Shown: positions 1-12,029, counted from the first letter of the stretch. The stretch: DNA of 60,924 nucleotides from Basidiobolus meristosporus CBS 931.73 (GCA_002104905.1 MCFE01000536.1:1-60924); one strand, 5' to 3'. Notes: a model not told the origin generated them from the letters alone. Translations and numbers: made by a program.

Positions 1-1613
1 TGGTGATTGTCACCCCTGCTAACCCTAAATTATGAAATTTACAGCATATTTAAGACTCTAATCTCCTCAAGTAACTATGGCTATTATACTAGAGGGTGAT
101 GCTCCACTCACTATTCAAAGATTGCAGTTCAACAATATCCAATATATGTTGAGCAATATCTACTCAGGTGTAGCATTTTTGTTACCTCCACGTTGAAAGA
201 ATATTGCCAATGTGCGCACTAGATTTTACCTAGAGTTAGTGGTGTGTTGTGGCACAAAATTTATCTTGAGAACTATTCAAGATCACCGTGTTGAAAAAAT
301 CGCAAGTGTGTTCTACAGATTTATATCATGTTTCTAATTCCAGCAAAGTGACTGTTACATGAGCCTATGTTATTAGTCGACAGAACGATATGATAACCAG
401 GTAAATAGACTGGATTTGAAAAAAGGGACTTGTTGTCTGATAAGCCATTGAACGTTTGGTGATGAAACAATGTGCAACTTGTGCCACACAGTATACAAGC
501 TTGCTTATCGTACCATCAAGATGATCAGGGTGTGTGGGTCAGACTTCAACAGGAATTGCTGGTTTGGGCAGTTATAACCTTATAGTACTGATGGTGACTC
601 AGGCTTAAGCGTATGTATTGTTGGAACTGCTGGTTGATGGAAAATCTGATAACTCTGGTATGAGTACTGAGCTAACCATGAATTTGGTATCTCATCGTTA
701 TCACATATATATTCATATATACCTCGAAGATTATCTGAGTAACCTATAATGCCCAATAATTGCCATATTTGGAGTATTGGAAGTCTGGCTAAACATGGGA
801 TGAAGCAGTGCCATGAATTCGGGCAGAAAAGGAATGGCAGCTAGAATTTGCCCCTAATTTATCAGTACTCAATCAACCGTTGCCCATGAATAAGCAGATG
901 CTTTTAGGAAACTGGCGGATCTCATTCGTCGTCGGCCAATGCAGGATTTTGTCATTATTGCACTCTGAAACCCACCTAGCCCTACATCTACCCTTGGCAA
1001 CGGGGGATCTGGCCCCAAATGAGACCAAATCATTGCTCTGATCTAGCCGGTGGGAGCAGACTCTTGAATCAGAAAAGGTAGCATTCATCAGTCCGAACGC
1101 CTCTATTGTGCAACCACCTCATGAATGCTTGAATGGATGGAGCCATCTGGATGAAGGTGTAGAACCTTTGCTGCTTTACGGTTGCTCCACCGAAGCCCTA
1201 ATCTGACCTATGGGATACGCCAATCTTGCTGCCTAGAGCTTTGCTTCTGAAACTGGAATACTGGGCTTCCTCCGTACTTAGCCTCATCCAATCCTTTGGC
1301 TCTCCCACAATGATCCCAGATTTTCCACGACGAAGCCATCAGTTCCTGGAATGCATAGTAGGGCCGGCAATTCATTTCTATAACTGGACTTTTCATGGCT
1401 GTTCAATCCGTCGAAACTGGTTTGCAGAAAATCATTTCGAGGTCTAGCGAGCACTGATTGGATATCGCTTCAACCCAATGCCAGTCCAATCCTGTCTGGT
1501 ACAGTATGACTAGATTGTTGAAATGTTTATATGGTTTACTACATCAAGCACTAACATAGCTAATAAATAAATGCTGACTGCTATGAGTTCATACTGAACA
1601 AATGCACGTCATG
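1..1613. other. Intergenic, no gene recognised
   Basis: Only short overlapping open frames on both strands, with no recognisable domain or consistent splice pattern. The right end is the upstream region of the F-box gene. Confidence 0.55.
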
Positions 1614-1620
1614 TATAAAG
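1614..1620 (+). promoter_or_regulatory. TATA box of F-box/LRR gene
   Basis: TATAAAG lies 108 nt upstream of the ATG at 1728 in an otherwise non-coding leader. Position and motif fit a core promoter; this is inferred from sequence only. Confidence 0.4.
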
Positions 1621-1727
1621 CTCAAGTCAAAGCTCCAGTTCACGACTGTAAAAACTCCCTCCTCTTTCTCCCTAGAACTGTCTTCCTCACGGCCTGTAGA
1701 CTATTGCTCCTTCACCTACGCTAGCTC

Positions 1728-3182
1728 ATGCCAGTTCTACCTCCACAGTGTGTACAGCGAATTCTGTCTTGGCTATCCGATGACTACGTTACTCTTCATA
1801 ATGCTTCAAGTGTGGATAGACTTTGGTGTTCCCAGGCACTATTCCTCTTGTATAAACATCCGTGGAAGTACTTTCCTGAGGAGTTTACTCTCAGCAACGT
1901 ATCTAATATGAACTACTCTTTGGTAAATTTCCGCATTGCGAAGCTATGCCAAACACTCATCAACTGTGTACCACCACACTCTTTGAAAGATTTGGATCAG
2001 TGGGATATCATTCGAGAAACAAATTCCTTTACACCTCTGGTAGATTACCTTGGGTATTTGCGCGAGCTAGACTTAATTTGGTTGATGTCTATTTCATGGA
2101 ACACAAATTCTGATCTGGTCAACGGAACTTTAGATTTTTGTCAGTTCTTTATCAGTATAGAGGTCGCTGAGATATTGGCAAAATACCTATGGATTACGCA
2201 TGGACATAGAATTCGCAAGCTCGTCCTTTCCCGTTCTATTCCTCTTGAGCAATTTCTTCCACTCAGCACTCATACATCACTCACTACACTCGACATTGAG
2301 CTTGTTAGCTTCAAATCACTTCACGCAGAGCTTATCAACAAGGCCTGCAGCAATCTGAAAACACTGAAAATCATAGCTACCGTTGTTGATGACATCGCTG
2401 TTGCAAAAGTCATTGCACACCAAACCCCGGGAAGCATCAGAAAACTCGTTATCCGTTCCATGGAATCATATTCAATCCATCACACAATCGACACATTATT
2501 AGAGTACCACTACAAGAGTATTACACATCTAAAGCTCTCGATGTGTATATTAACTTTGGTAGAGCCTCAAGACAAATTCCTCTTCAATTCCGCTTTGTCG
2601 AAGCTGAGCCAATTTCCCAATCTCATTTCGTTGAAACTAGCGGGTTGGAAGCTTGCTGATGATGAGACCATGCTTACTGTCGCACACTCATTCCATAAGC
2701 TACACAAACTTCGACTCGAAAACGTTCCCTTCACCTCTAACACCATTGAAGCAATTGTGCGCGCAGCTGGCAAAAATTTGCTTCAATCAACCATTCTTAT
2801 AGACAACCAAGAGCTTGGTAGGGTGTTGCCAGCCTTAGGCATACATTGTCCTAATATTCGCTACTTGGATATTCAGAAGATGCGCTATCAGTCTAAGCAC
2901 CTTTTGCAATGCCTGAAATCGTGCGGCAGCCTCAAAACGCTCAAATTAGGCACGATAGAAAGCATGGATCCTATGGTGGCAGATCGGGTGGTATGCGGCA
3001 TTGCTCATTCCCTTAACGAGCTTGAACACCTGTATATGGGACAATCGAAGATATCCGAGGCTTCTCTTCATCACCTTAGCACTCATCCCAACCTGAAGTG
3101 CCTACGACTCAACCCATTTGCATACACTTTTTCTCCTGAGAAAGCACAAGCTCTTCTTGAAGGTAGGGTATCCATGGCTTGA
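1728..3182 (+). CDS. F-box/leucine-rich-repeat protein
   Basis: Single-exon 484-residue protein. Residues 1-45 look like an F-box (LPPQCVQRILSWL at 4-16, then a conserved-type tryptophan near 33), which in this family docks on Skp1 of an SCF ubiquitin ligase. From about residue 150 to the end there are irregular leucine-rich repeats of the type LxxLxLxxxx, for example around 180-240, 265-300 and 370-460, the usual substrate-binding part. No signal peptide or membrane segment. The ATG follows a TATA box by 108 nt and an in-frame upstream region without a longer start. The substrate cannot be read from the sequence. Such proteins occur in large, fast-evolving families in early-diverging fungi (family knowledge). 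Confidence 0.8.
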   Translation: MPVLPPQCVQRILSWLSDDYVTLHNASSVDRLWCSQALFLLYKHPWKYFPEEFTLSNVSNMNYSLVNFRIAKLCQTLINCVPPHSLKDLDQWDIIRETNSFTPLVDYLGYLRELDLIWLMSISWNTNSDLVNGTLDFCQFFISIEVAEILAKYLWITHGHRIRKLVLSRSIPLEQFLPLSTHTSLTTLDIELVSFKSLHAELINKACSNLKTLKIIATVVDDIAVAKVIAHQTPGSIRKLVIRSMESYSIHHTIDTLLEYHYKSITHLKLSMCILTLVEPQDKFLFNSALSKLSQFPNLISLKLAGWKLADDETMLTVAHSFHKLHKLRLENVPFTSNTIEAIVRAAGKNLLQSTILIDNQELGRVLPALGIHCPNIRYLDIQKMRYQSKHLLQCLKSCGSLKTLKLGTIESMDPMVADRVVCGIAHSLNELEHLYMGQSKISEASLHHLSTHPNLKCLRLNPFAYTFSPEKAQALLEGRVSMA

Positions 3183-4148
3183 TCTATATACACTTTTAGA
3201 GCCACTCGACTATAGACTGAGGAGCATAGCATCCATAATTAGCTCCACATGCCATTATGGTGAAATGATGTGCAGTGGGATGATTTGAGCACTGCTGCCT
3301 GCTAGTTTATTTTTATCATGTTTATAAATGGCACAACTGATCTTCAAAACAGCATCTCGTTCACTAATAATAAAGCTAATTTATAATATACAACACATGA
3401 GAGCATAACCCGAAAAAGTAGGCAATATATCCCAACACACCATTTAGGAACAATGGTCATTCGGTTCAACTGACTAGAGATTTTACCCCCATGTCTGCAT
3501 CACCAACTGCACCGGCCCTCCGCCCCAGTGCCACAATAAAGCACCTGTTGCTGAAAAATTTACTAGGTCGACAGTTGGCCAGGTCATGCTAGTTCGCCTT
3601 GACCCAAGGTCAATGTTGGCGTTTATGTGGTGTATCTAACACCGCAGGAATAAGGTTTTGGAGCTAGAGGGGTGTACGAACATCCATTCTGAACACAGTT
3701 GATGTTTGATCAAGATTATTAATAGATGGCCCAACGGCAATTAATTTCATATTGCAGACTTGGGGTCGATGGCGGGCAGAATCAGTACTGCATGAGATGT
3801 GAAACCAAATAAGGATGTGGGCGAATGAGCGAATGAGCACTTGAGCTCAAGGAAAGGAGTGACCTGGTAATGCCAAACCAGACAGATTCCCTAGTGCCTA
3901 AAGCAGGTTTGCCATACTGTCTGTCTAGATTGTATTTTTGGGATGCGATTTCGCCCATTCTACATTGCATTAATTTGCAACCATGTGTGAGTCGTGATTC
4001 AGCGTAGGTTCCAATATGAACGGATACTAGAGAGGCCTATGTGATAGCCTCGCGACACCAAGTTTCGTTTTAAGCCCATAATGGGATATGTAGTCGCTAA
4101 TGCTATCAGGGGATGTGGTGGGGACGAAAAGCGACGCATTCATATCCA
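3183..4148. other. Intergenic, no gene recognised
   Basis: Between two plus-strand genes. AT-rich 3' sequence of the F-box gene, then sequence with no supported frame; the right end is the receptor promoter. Confidence 0.55.
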
Positions 4149-4156
4149 TATAAAAA
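4149..4156 (+). promoter_or_regulatory. TATA box of 7TM receptor gene
   Basis: TATAAAAA lies 104 nt upstream of the ATG at 4253, a position typical of a fungal core promoter. Confidence 0.4.
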
Positions 4157-4252
4157 CCGCACGCTTGCTCAGTCTTGGTGGCAACACCGATTCTACTTCG
4201 AAACTAGGCCGTACTCTGGAGGCATAATACGGCCCAAAGCTCATCCCGAACC

Positions 4253-5266
4253 ATGATACTACAGTGGGACTTGCTAAATGGTATTCGTCTGGTCACCGAT
4301 GCAATCTCTCTTTTGGTATCTGCCATAGTGCTCCTGATCATCGTTGGGATACGTATCTATCGCAAGGATATGGCGGATCGAGTTTCATTGCGACTCACTG
4401 CTTTAGTGACTGTCAGCGACCTCTTGTTCCACGTTAGTTTGATCTTGGTAGGCGTTTTGGATGATCGAAATATTTGGAAGGTTTTTCGATGCTTGAGCTA
4501 CGCATTTTTGACTACAAGTATTTTGTACACCGCTTTGATTACTCTCAACCTTCAGTTGGTGCTGCTGCACCATTGGAGGCATACTGACAGATATCAGCTA
4601 GTGTACTACCTGGCTCCACCAATACCTGCGCTTGCTTTGGCGATAACTTGCTACTTTCTCCCGTGGACTACCCTTGCTTTCGGTGCCACCAGCGTGGATG
4701 TTGTAACCTTGGGCCTGACCATTGTATTTCTGGTGGTAATGGTGTATTCGGCCGCAGTTTGCTTCACCATCATTCATCGCCTCCGATTGGCCACGAGGTC
4801 ATCAGGAAGCATGGACAGCTCTCTCAGCTCAGGAGTAAAGAACCCCAAGGTCCTATCGCGGGTAGTAATTCGCATATCCTTGTACCCATTTATCCTATGC
4901 GTGGTTGGGATCCCGTTTATATTCATCATGATAATCCAGCTATCCTCGCGAACGCTTTACTATTCGAGCTCCTATTACATCTGTGAATATAGCATCGCCT
5001 TGCTTGGTATACTTAACGGGATTGCTTTTATCTATGATCCAGTGCTCTACCACTGCTATTCGCAAATACGAACGGAGTTGATTACTCGATACAGGGTTGA
5101 GGAGCAATACATAACGCCGGGCAAATTCAACCTTCGACGATGGCTAACAAAGGCCGTTTTTCATCTCGATCATGAGCGCTCGCAGAGTCCAGGCGATAGC
5201 AGCAAGGACGATAGTCTGGACTGGCAGGGTAGCGTGAAAGATGAGACAACACTGCGGTTGATCTAG
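4253..5266 (+). CDS. Seven-transmembrane receptor (fungal GPCR-like)
   Basis: Single-exon 337-residue protein with seven clear hydrophobic helices at about 15-35, 46-68, 79-105, 115-137, 148-173, 205-230 and 240-262. The N-terminus is very short, the loop between helices 5 and 6 is basic and Ser-rich (about 174-204), and a 70-residue hydrophilic tail follows. A proline-containing helix 7 ends in a Tyr-Asp-Pro motif near 261-263, resembling the NPxxY region of GPCRs. This is the layout of the cAMP-receptor/Git3-like superfamily in fungi; the ligand is unknown. It is a plasma-membrane sensor by inference. It converges with the large minus-strand receptor-like gene, whose stop lies 453 bp downstream. 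Confidence 0.75.
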   Translation: MILQWDLLNGIRLVTDAISLLVSAIVLLIIVGIRIYRKDMADRVSLRLTALVTVSDLLFHVSLILVGVLDDRNIWKVFRCLSYAFLTTSILYTALITLNLQLVLLHHWRHTDRYQLVYYLAPPIPALALAITCYFLPWTTLAFGATSVDVVTLGLTIVFLVVMVYSAAVCFTIIHRLRLATRSSGSMDSSLSSGVKNPKVLSRVVIRISLYPFILCVVGIPFIFIMIIQLSSRTLYYSSSYYICEYSIALLGILNGIAFIYDPVLYHCYSQIRTELITRYRVEEQYITPGKFNLRRWLTKAVFHLDHERSQSPGDSSKDDSLDWQGSVKDETTLRLI

Positions 5267-5719
5267 CACCGCTCGGCCGACCAGCAGCCCACCGCCGCGT
5301 GACCGAGAATCTTCTTGGTAAACACCCGAGATACGCGGGACGATGATCTATCAAGCATGTCAAGTCATTGATTCATTCCACAAGCGACTTTCTACATCTG
5401 ACCCACTAGACGTAATACCCATCCTATTAGTAAGTTAATGATTCATATCACTGGAGAGCCGTGATCACTGTACATGCTCTATTTATTGTATCGAATTGAT
5501 GCATTGATTTGTTGACGGCTGCGCCTCTCTCATGGGAGCCATGGACAATCAGATCCAAAGTGGCAAATGAATATGCACTAATATAATTCATAAATGGGGG
5601 TTGAAGCAGAACGGCACGGACATACATACGGTTAGTTGGTTTCTTGGGGGATTGTGGTTGCGAGCAAAAGTGAGGGTTGTGGGCGGTGATATTGCGGAGG
5701 GCTGAGATGGATTTCTGGA
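5267..5719. other. Convergent intergenic spacer
   Basis: 453 bp between the stop codons of two convergent membrane-protein genes. No gene or clear terminator motif is visible. Confidence 0.5.
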
Positions 5720-8700
5720 TCACCATTTTGAATGCGGTGGATCGTTTGCGCTATACGTCGCGTGATATTCTGCATGCTCGTCATTGTGTATAAATGCGAA
5801 ATCACACTGGCAAGTGTTGTATACTGGCACTATTTTGGGGCTCTCTCGGGGGACCAGTGAGCCTTGTCCGTTACTGCTTTCTCCACTGCTCGCGCTGAAC
5901 GCGGTCACCTCCATATCGTGAAAAGGCCCGCCCGCAGCAAAGCTGCTCCTGCGCTTCAACGGACGGCCGTGGTCTTCTTTCGAGAGTTGGAATGAGTCGG
6001 TGACTACGGGTGTGTCGGCTCGGCGGATTCGAGGGGTGAACGTTTGTCTAATGTGGTTCCCAAAGCAGATGTAGAGAATGCTGATGCATGTGAAGGTGAT
6101 GTTTAGGGAGGCCCAGACTAGTGCTAAAAACGGGATCAATTCGAATCGGCCGTAGCGTGAGACAAAAATAACCTGTGAATTAGTGATGCATTAGCCCAGC
6201 CCCAAGAAGACAGCATGCAGCAATGCTCACCTGTATTATAAACTGCGGTATATCCTCTAGCATCAGCCCAACGGCCGCAAATATCAACATCCTACGATGC
6301 GCCTTCTCGGAAAATGGCGCGGAGAATATCGTGAATCCAGCCACCCTCGAGTCCAACAACCGCAGGGTTTTGATTTGGGTGGCTGCCAGGAGCGTTGTTG
6401 CACTAGCAATCTTTGCATTGTTTTTGAACCATTGGTGGAAGGCAGGGTTATGAAGCACCTCATGATACATCAGAACGAGAGTACAGCACAGATTCACTAC
6501 AAACGGAAAGGCAAAGAAAAATATAGACGGGACGTAGAGCTCAGGAACTTTCCGAGAATCTTGAGCCAAGAACAGGATGTCCGTAACAAAGTCGGCTATC
6601 GAGAGTGCGACGACAACGACAATGATATTGTTTCCATCGGAATACCGAAACCTGCAGAACATATAGATGATGCCTATCAGGACTACACCGACAGCAATCG
6701 AGATGAGCTTATACGCGTTCTCATTGAAAAATGTATCTGGTAATGGTGTTGTAACCAATGTTAGTGGCTGCTCACCGTACACTCTACCAGTCTTGGAAAG
6801 TACCTTTTCTTTGCGCACCATATATGGCATCTAGACGATACGATATTATTCCGTTCATCAACGGTGTTACTTCGATCCCCCGTATCATCGAGTTCAAATC
6901 TCTTAATAGCTCCATGGGGTACTTCGAGTTTTCATCCCCGTTCTTGATGAAGAACTGTATTGTTGTCTTGTTACTACTCTCGTCATGCCAATGGTAGGCT
7001 TTCTCTAGCCGGCTGATGTCAATCGGCAGATACTTCGCTACCTCCTCCAATAAGATATTTGTTTCTTCCGAGGGATCGGCATTCGATCGCTTATTCTTGG
7101 CGTCCTTGAGATGCACCTCGACTAGTATTTTCTCCATTTCTTCAGTAACACAACATTAGTCAATTGCTGCCGACGACCGCAAACGATGTGGATCTTACCT
7201 GAGGGAGTGGGCTTTTGTATCCTCGGCTCTAAGAGGGGCCTTAGCATCAGCGCATGTCAATGGGAATATGGAAATAGGTGTGGGCTTACTTGTCTTGATC
7301 TTCCATAATGCAGGCGGCTCCTGAATCCCTTGAAGCGGCTCACCGTAATAGCTGTTGGCAAACCCATTTTCAAGGATGGCGTAGTATTCCGAGTCGTAAA
7401 AGTTCAATGTGGAGGCAAGAAGCTTGATATGAATGGTGTTATTGTTAAAGCTAACATCAAAGTCATCGGCCGATAAGATCTCTCGCGGAAACAAATTGTT
7501 GTTGGCCGCATATATTGCAAGAAGACCCAGCCCGGGACGTAGGTCTGGGATGTTGAATGATATATCTAAGGTAGTATCATAGCCTGAGATATCTACCTCC
7601 TTGGTTGCAGATACAATGTAAGGATTGTAATATTCGAATTCTACACCAGGCTGTTAGTATTCAAGCATTCATCTAGCTGTTAGGAACTACATACCTAGCT
7701 TGTCTTCTGCAGCAAGCGGCTGAATTACCTGACTCTTCAGTTCCCAGCCTTTGTTTTGTGGTCCAAACTTGACGGCCAGTAAAGTGTTATTGGGGCTGAC
7801 ACAGGAAATACGGCTTGGCAGCTGGATCTCAGTTGAGCTTGCGTTATCGGTGTTTTTCTCTGAATAGTAAAGTAGCTTGTGCTTATAAAACCCGTTGTAC
7901 TGTATCGCCCAGCCTCCGTATGGGAACGGGTGTATTATCGGTATCACTAACTGCTCAAGGTATTTCTCTGGATCTACATTTTGAGGGAAGTGAATAAGCT
8001 TCTTGGCGGTGATCGCCGATTTGGGTAGGAGTCCGTTAGAGTAGAACTCCTGGAAGACGGTTATTCTCTGTATTTTCGTGCTATATTTCCGAAGATAGTT
8101 ATAGATACAGACATTCCCGTAGCCATTTCGTTTAGCTTTGCACCCAATGGTGGGAAAATAATGGGGTGACGAGTCATCAAAAGTGGCTTGGTGGACCACA
8201 AACGTGTGAGCTCCAAGCTGTACATCGCGTTTGCCGGATATTGAGCTCCACAGTATAGTGGTATACTGCGAGTTTTCTATGCGTTGATATTCAAGCCAGC
8301 TCAGCAGGAAACGGCCATCTATAGCGGAGGCTATGGTAAAATCCAATATTGCATTGTTGAATCTTTTAATGGACGAGTCGATTAGCTCTCCATCGTCAGT
8401 ATATCTGGCCGTCATAATAGCTCGATGATTATCGATGGCCCACATGATTGCAAACCCACCACCGTATCTTTCGCTTGAGGTTGCACTGAAGCCGTTGTGT
8501 TCTTTGCCGTAAATCTCAAACTCCCTCTTTACCGCAGTCCCATTCTTGTCCATTATCTCCATGGTCAACTTCTTTCGGTTGTTTTCCTTGAGAATGCCCA
8601 AATTCCCACTATTCAGGGTGAGCAGTGTGTGGACATCCTCCGGGAGTTGGATACCGTACTGAATTTTGCCTTCGTTACTGTGAACTCGGATGTAGTGGTT

Positions 8701-9033
8701 ATGCCGATTCTCCTGTGTGTATAGACCTACAACGTAGCTCCCGTCCCTCCACATACCGCAGGAGCCGCCAAAGTCACCGAACTGAATATCGGTGTCTTGA
8801 AGGGCGGAGCCAAAACCGACTAGCTCAAAGAAAATGACAAGTACTAGAAGTAGCGTGCGACTGGCATTGAGAGAGCTGCTTCCGGAGCTTCTGCTCGCTG
8901 GGGGGAATGGGGGCGCTTTGGTATAGACTATACTGCAACCATGTTTAAGAGATAATAGAACAGAGCGAAATGTAGAAAAAACCTGGTGTAATATGAGTAA
9001 ATGAAATGATAAAAAGTGATTGCTGTACCGCAT
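5720..9033 (-). CDS. Large ectodomain receptor-like protein with five C-terminal membrane helices
   Basis: Six exons: 9033-7695, 7640-7290, 7228-7199, 7139-6804, 6736-6231 and 6172-5720. All phases match and the sum is 3015 nt (1004 residues). The third exon is a 30-nt microexon. A hydrophobic stretch at about 61-75 looks like a signal anchor or signal peptide, so the true start may lie further in or in another exon. Residues about 80-450 carry repeated Gly/Trp-containing beta segments, like a beta-propeller ectodomain. Five hydrophobic helices follow at about 695-715, 725-745, 755-780, 830-855 and 863-890, then a Ser/Arg-rich cytoplasmic tail of about 110 residues. Acidic residues sit inside helices 2 (ADFVTD) and 4 (LEDIPQFIIQV). 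I do not recognise the family. A role in surface sensing or transport is inference. Confidence 0.7.
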
Positions 9034-10142
9034 TGAAGGAGAAGGAACCACTTTTTGAACATTAAGACTAATCAAATAGTATTTGGATTAAAAAGTAGTA
9101 GAGAACATCCGCTAGAGTAGAGGGTTGACTTGAGAAAGCAAGTGCTCTTCCTCTGTGCCTGCTTTTTATCATTTCGGAGAGCAAGCAACTCCACATTGCA
9201 AACCTTGGAGCTATATGTGTACCAATACAAATCTTGAAATCAAGTCATAACCTAGTTACAAATAGGCCATCGAAAGCAATGTTAACTGGGGATAGTTAAT
9301 GGATGCAACATCTTGATGCATATTCAGTAGCGTTCTACCCATCAATAATTGGTGGCACCACCCTACCATCCTATGTATGGAGTGGCACTACTTTGGAACA
9401 AGACTATGATTCTATATCTCTCTTGTCGGAGTGCATGTAATGCGTATCCACATAGGATAAATACATATGCTGGGAAGCTGGAGAAGCTCATGGACTTCAA
9501 AGTGAAGCCTCCAACAAGCAGACGCTCTATCAAACCATTTGCTGGAGCTGCGTTTGCACAGAAGCGGGTTGGGTGAAAAGTGAATGATGAGGGTCTGCAG
9601 TGCTCTCGTTCTGCTTAAATATGATCAGGTGCATATTCAACCCCACTTCGTCCGCAGTAGATCTTTGCCCTTGGCTACTGCCTAAACTTGAACATTTGCT
9701 GATGGTCAGCATATGGCCATCTTCACTGGCTGTCTTGTCGATGTTCTTAGGATCGTACTTGGCTGGCAAATAAGATATAGGTGCCTCATCAGAATAATCT
9801 ATTCCTCAAAGATCCTGCGATAACCCTTGGCATTCCAAGCCATTCCAAGTGTTCAGCGAACTATTCTTCAACATCGCAAACTAACATGACTATATTCCAA
9901 GAACACATTTACTATATGAGCAAATACAAAGCGGCCAGTAGCGATATTCCATTGAATATAGTAATACTTCATACTAAAACTCCATTACGGATAGGTCTAC
10001 CTCAAAGTTGACTTGAGCAATTAGGTATACCCCCGAGGGTAAACTCTCTAAAAACCAAAACCAAAAAGAAAAAGGAGGTGTCGCGAAACTCAAAATGAGC
10101 ATTGCTAATGTATGTCAGACTCGATATATTAACCAGGTAGTT
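9034..10142. other. Intergenic, no gene recognised
   Basis: Upstream of the large receptor-like gene and downstream of the five-exon minus-strand gene. A 79-codon minus-strand frame at 9530-9769 has no ATG start and no coding character that I can support. Confidence 0.5.
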
Positions 10143-11341
10143 TTAGGCTCGATGCTGGCTTCTTTGGCTGGCTTTTTTCCGTTTGATTAAATCTCTGTAC
10201 GCTGCGTAGCCGTCCTGAATTCTCCGAGAAATATGTCGGTGGAAGGTCAGTTCACCTTGGTTGTTTCGATCAAATGACATGCCATACATGCGCAATGTCT
10301 GATTACAGTAAGGCAAGTATCTAATGCATTTCAGAAAAACCAAGTCAGTCTCGGCATTACTCTAGCTTAACAGCAAAGCCAAATACCTTGAGGCTTCTTT
10401 CATCTTATCACAATTAACTATATAAAACATCAGTCCTCCGGTGACTAGCAATAAGCCTTTGTACAGTAGTTGAAGGTTTGTATTCTGCTTGAAGAGTCAG
10501 CATAGAAGATATTAGTTATGTGGTTTGCACATAATGCGATAAAGAGATGTAACGGACACTGGACGGATAGAAAAATATCATGCCTATCAAGAAAAGGGCT
10601 ACTACAACCAAAAAGCCTAATAACGCTATATCAAAACAGAGAGTTAGTAACTGTATTGGTGCAACATCGAGGAATGAACATCTAACCCTCCATTTTCTGT
10701 CGGTCCTTTCTCAATCTATGCATATGAAATTTGAGTCTTTCTTCAAAGATCATAAGGTCTCGAAATCTTGCGTGGTCGGTATCTGTTGAATGGCTCTGGG
10801 AGCCACTTGTAGTAGCTTTTTTTGGTTGAACATGCTCATCTGAAAGAGTGTTTAGTTGATTCGAACTACGATTACGCCGTAACGACATGGCAAGGTTGCA
10901 GAGGCAGACAAAGGTTAAAGGCAACGAAATAGTGGATAGCCACGCTCTGAAACTCAACTGTATATTTGATATATTAATAGTGATTAGGTTTAGTATAAAT
11001 GGAAGTCAGGTCAGGGTGAAGGAAAAAGAATTGAATGGGTTTGATGAATTAGTCGTCTGGGCTTCCTAATTTGTGAATAGTCATGTTGTTCAAACATGAT
11101 TGAAGTAGAGCGCAATCCTCTGAATCAATCCCAAAATATCCCGAGTGTCGACAGCCTCATGATTTCGCACGGGATTCATTATCAGTGCCATGTTCTTACC
11201 CACTGCTGCCTGCATAACAAAGAAACGGAAGCATGCCTTATTCACTTGATCCAGGTGACCTCTATGAGCGTCACTAGCCACTGGTGGGTCAATGACTGAA
11301 TCTAGGACAGATGACGCTCCCCGATGCCACAGGTTCGTCAT
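10143..11341 (-). CDS. Unidentified membrane protein, five exons
   Basis: Exons 11341-11096, 10957-10687, 10625-10531, 10487-10387 and 10320-10143 join in frame (891 nt, 296 residues). Several introns have good acceptors, and a TACTAAC branch site lies before the exon at 10625. Hydrophobic segments at about 83-106, 173-192 and 209-228 predict three membrane passes. The loop between the first two is polar and ends in a basic amphipathic stretch, and the C-terminus is strongly basic. The first intron uses a weak GTTTGA donor and the start is the first ATG after an in-frame stop, so extra 5' exons are possible. I do not recognise the family. Confidence 0.45.
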
Positions 11342-11645
11342 AAATCGATAATCAAATTTCAAGTAGGATTAACTCGCTATGCGCTCTGGCTAGTATGATG
11401 GGAAACTCACGGGCAGGATATTACTGGCCAATCTTTGTAAAATGATGCTTTCTACTTCCCGGCACGTTGTGTGAGTACTTGGGTGAGAGTATCTGTTGAC
11501 CACACGACCATGGATATATATGGATTCAGCCTCTCAAAGAATCGGCTCAATACTTTATTCACTGAATAGCGCGTATTTCCTAGAGCCACTTACGACACAA
11601 AAGAAAGACTGCTTGCTGCATGCCTCTTTCACCTCACTATTCTTA

Positions 11646-11963
11646 TCAAGGCTTGGACCCAGGCTCGCATTTCTCTACTCGCTTCTGCTCCTGTCCATCA
11701 CCATCTGACTCCTGAACCTTTAAGACGCAACGCGGATCGCCGTTGTTAAAATTCTCAATGGTAGACACGGTTGTGGAACCGCTAGGTCCTGATTTTTTTT
11801 TAGTGTGAACGACCTTGGAATTTGGCGCAGGATTTTCATAGCTATCAGGTTTACTCAGATCCGACTTGCTATAGCTAGAGCTCGACTCATATTCAAGCTC
11901 CGGCAACGCTTGAATAGCCATAGTCAGGCCGAGAATCAATAGGGAGGCGGTGACACGGACCAT
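11646..11963 (-). CDS. Small secreted Ser-rich protein (hypothetical)
   Basis: A 105-residue single-exon frame. Residues 1-19 form a clean signal peptide (MVRVTASLLILGLTMAIQA), probably cut before LPELE. The mature part is hydrophilic, rich in Ser, Lys, Pro and Asp, with two cysteines near the C-terminus (79 and 99) that could pair. A TATAAAG box lies 60 nt upstream of the ATG. No domain is recognised. Small secreted proteins of this kind can be cell-wall or effector-like, but the sequence does not decide that. Confidence 0.5.
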   Translation of the reverse strand: MVRVTASLLILGLTMAIQALPELEYESSSSYSKSDLSKPDSYENPAPNSKVVHTKKKSGPSGSTTVSTIENFNNGDPRCVLKVQESDGDGQEQKRVEKCEPGSKP

Positions 11964-12022
11964 GATGCTGAGAGAAACCGAGCAATGATCGAGGGACACA
12001 GGTCTGTACCGATTTGCTCGCA

Positions 12023-12029
12023 CTTTATA
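12023..12029 (-). promoter_or_regulatory. TATA box of small secreted protein gene
   Basis: TATAAAG on the minus strand, 60 nt upstream of the ATG at 11963. Confidence 0.4.

Noticed and set aside
9530-9769. 79-codon minus-strand frame
   Set aside because: No ATG start, no splice partners in phase and no domain.
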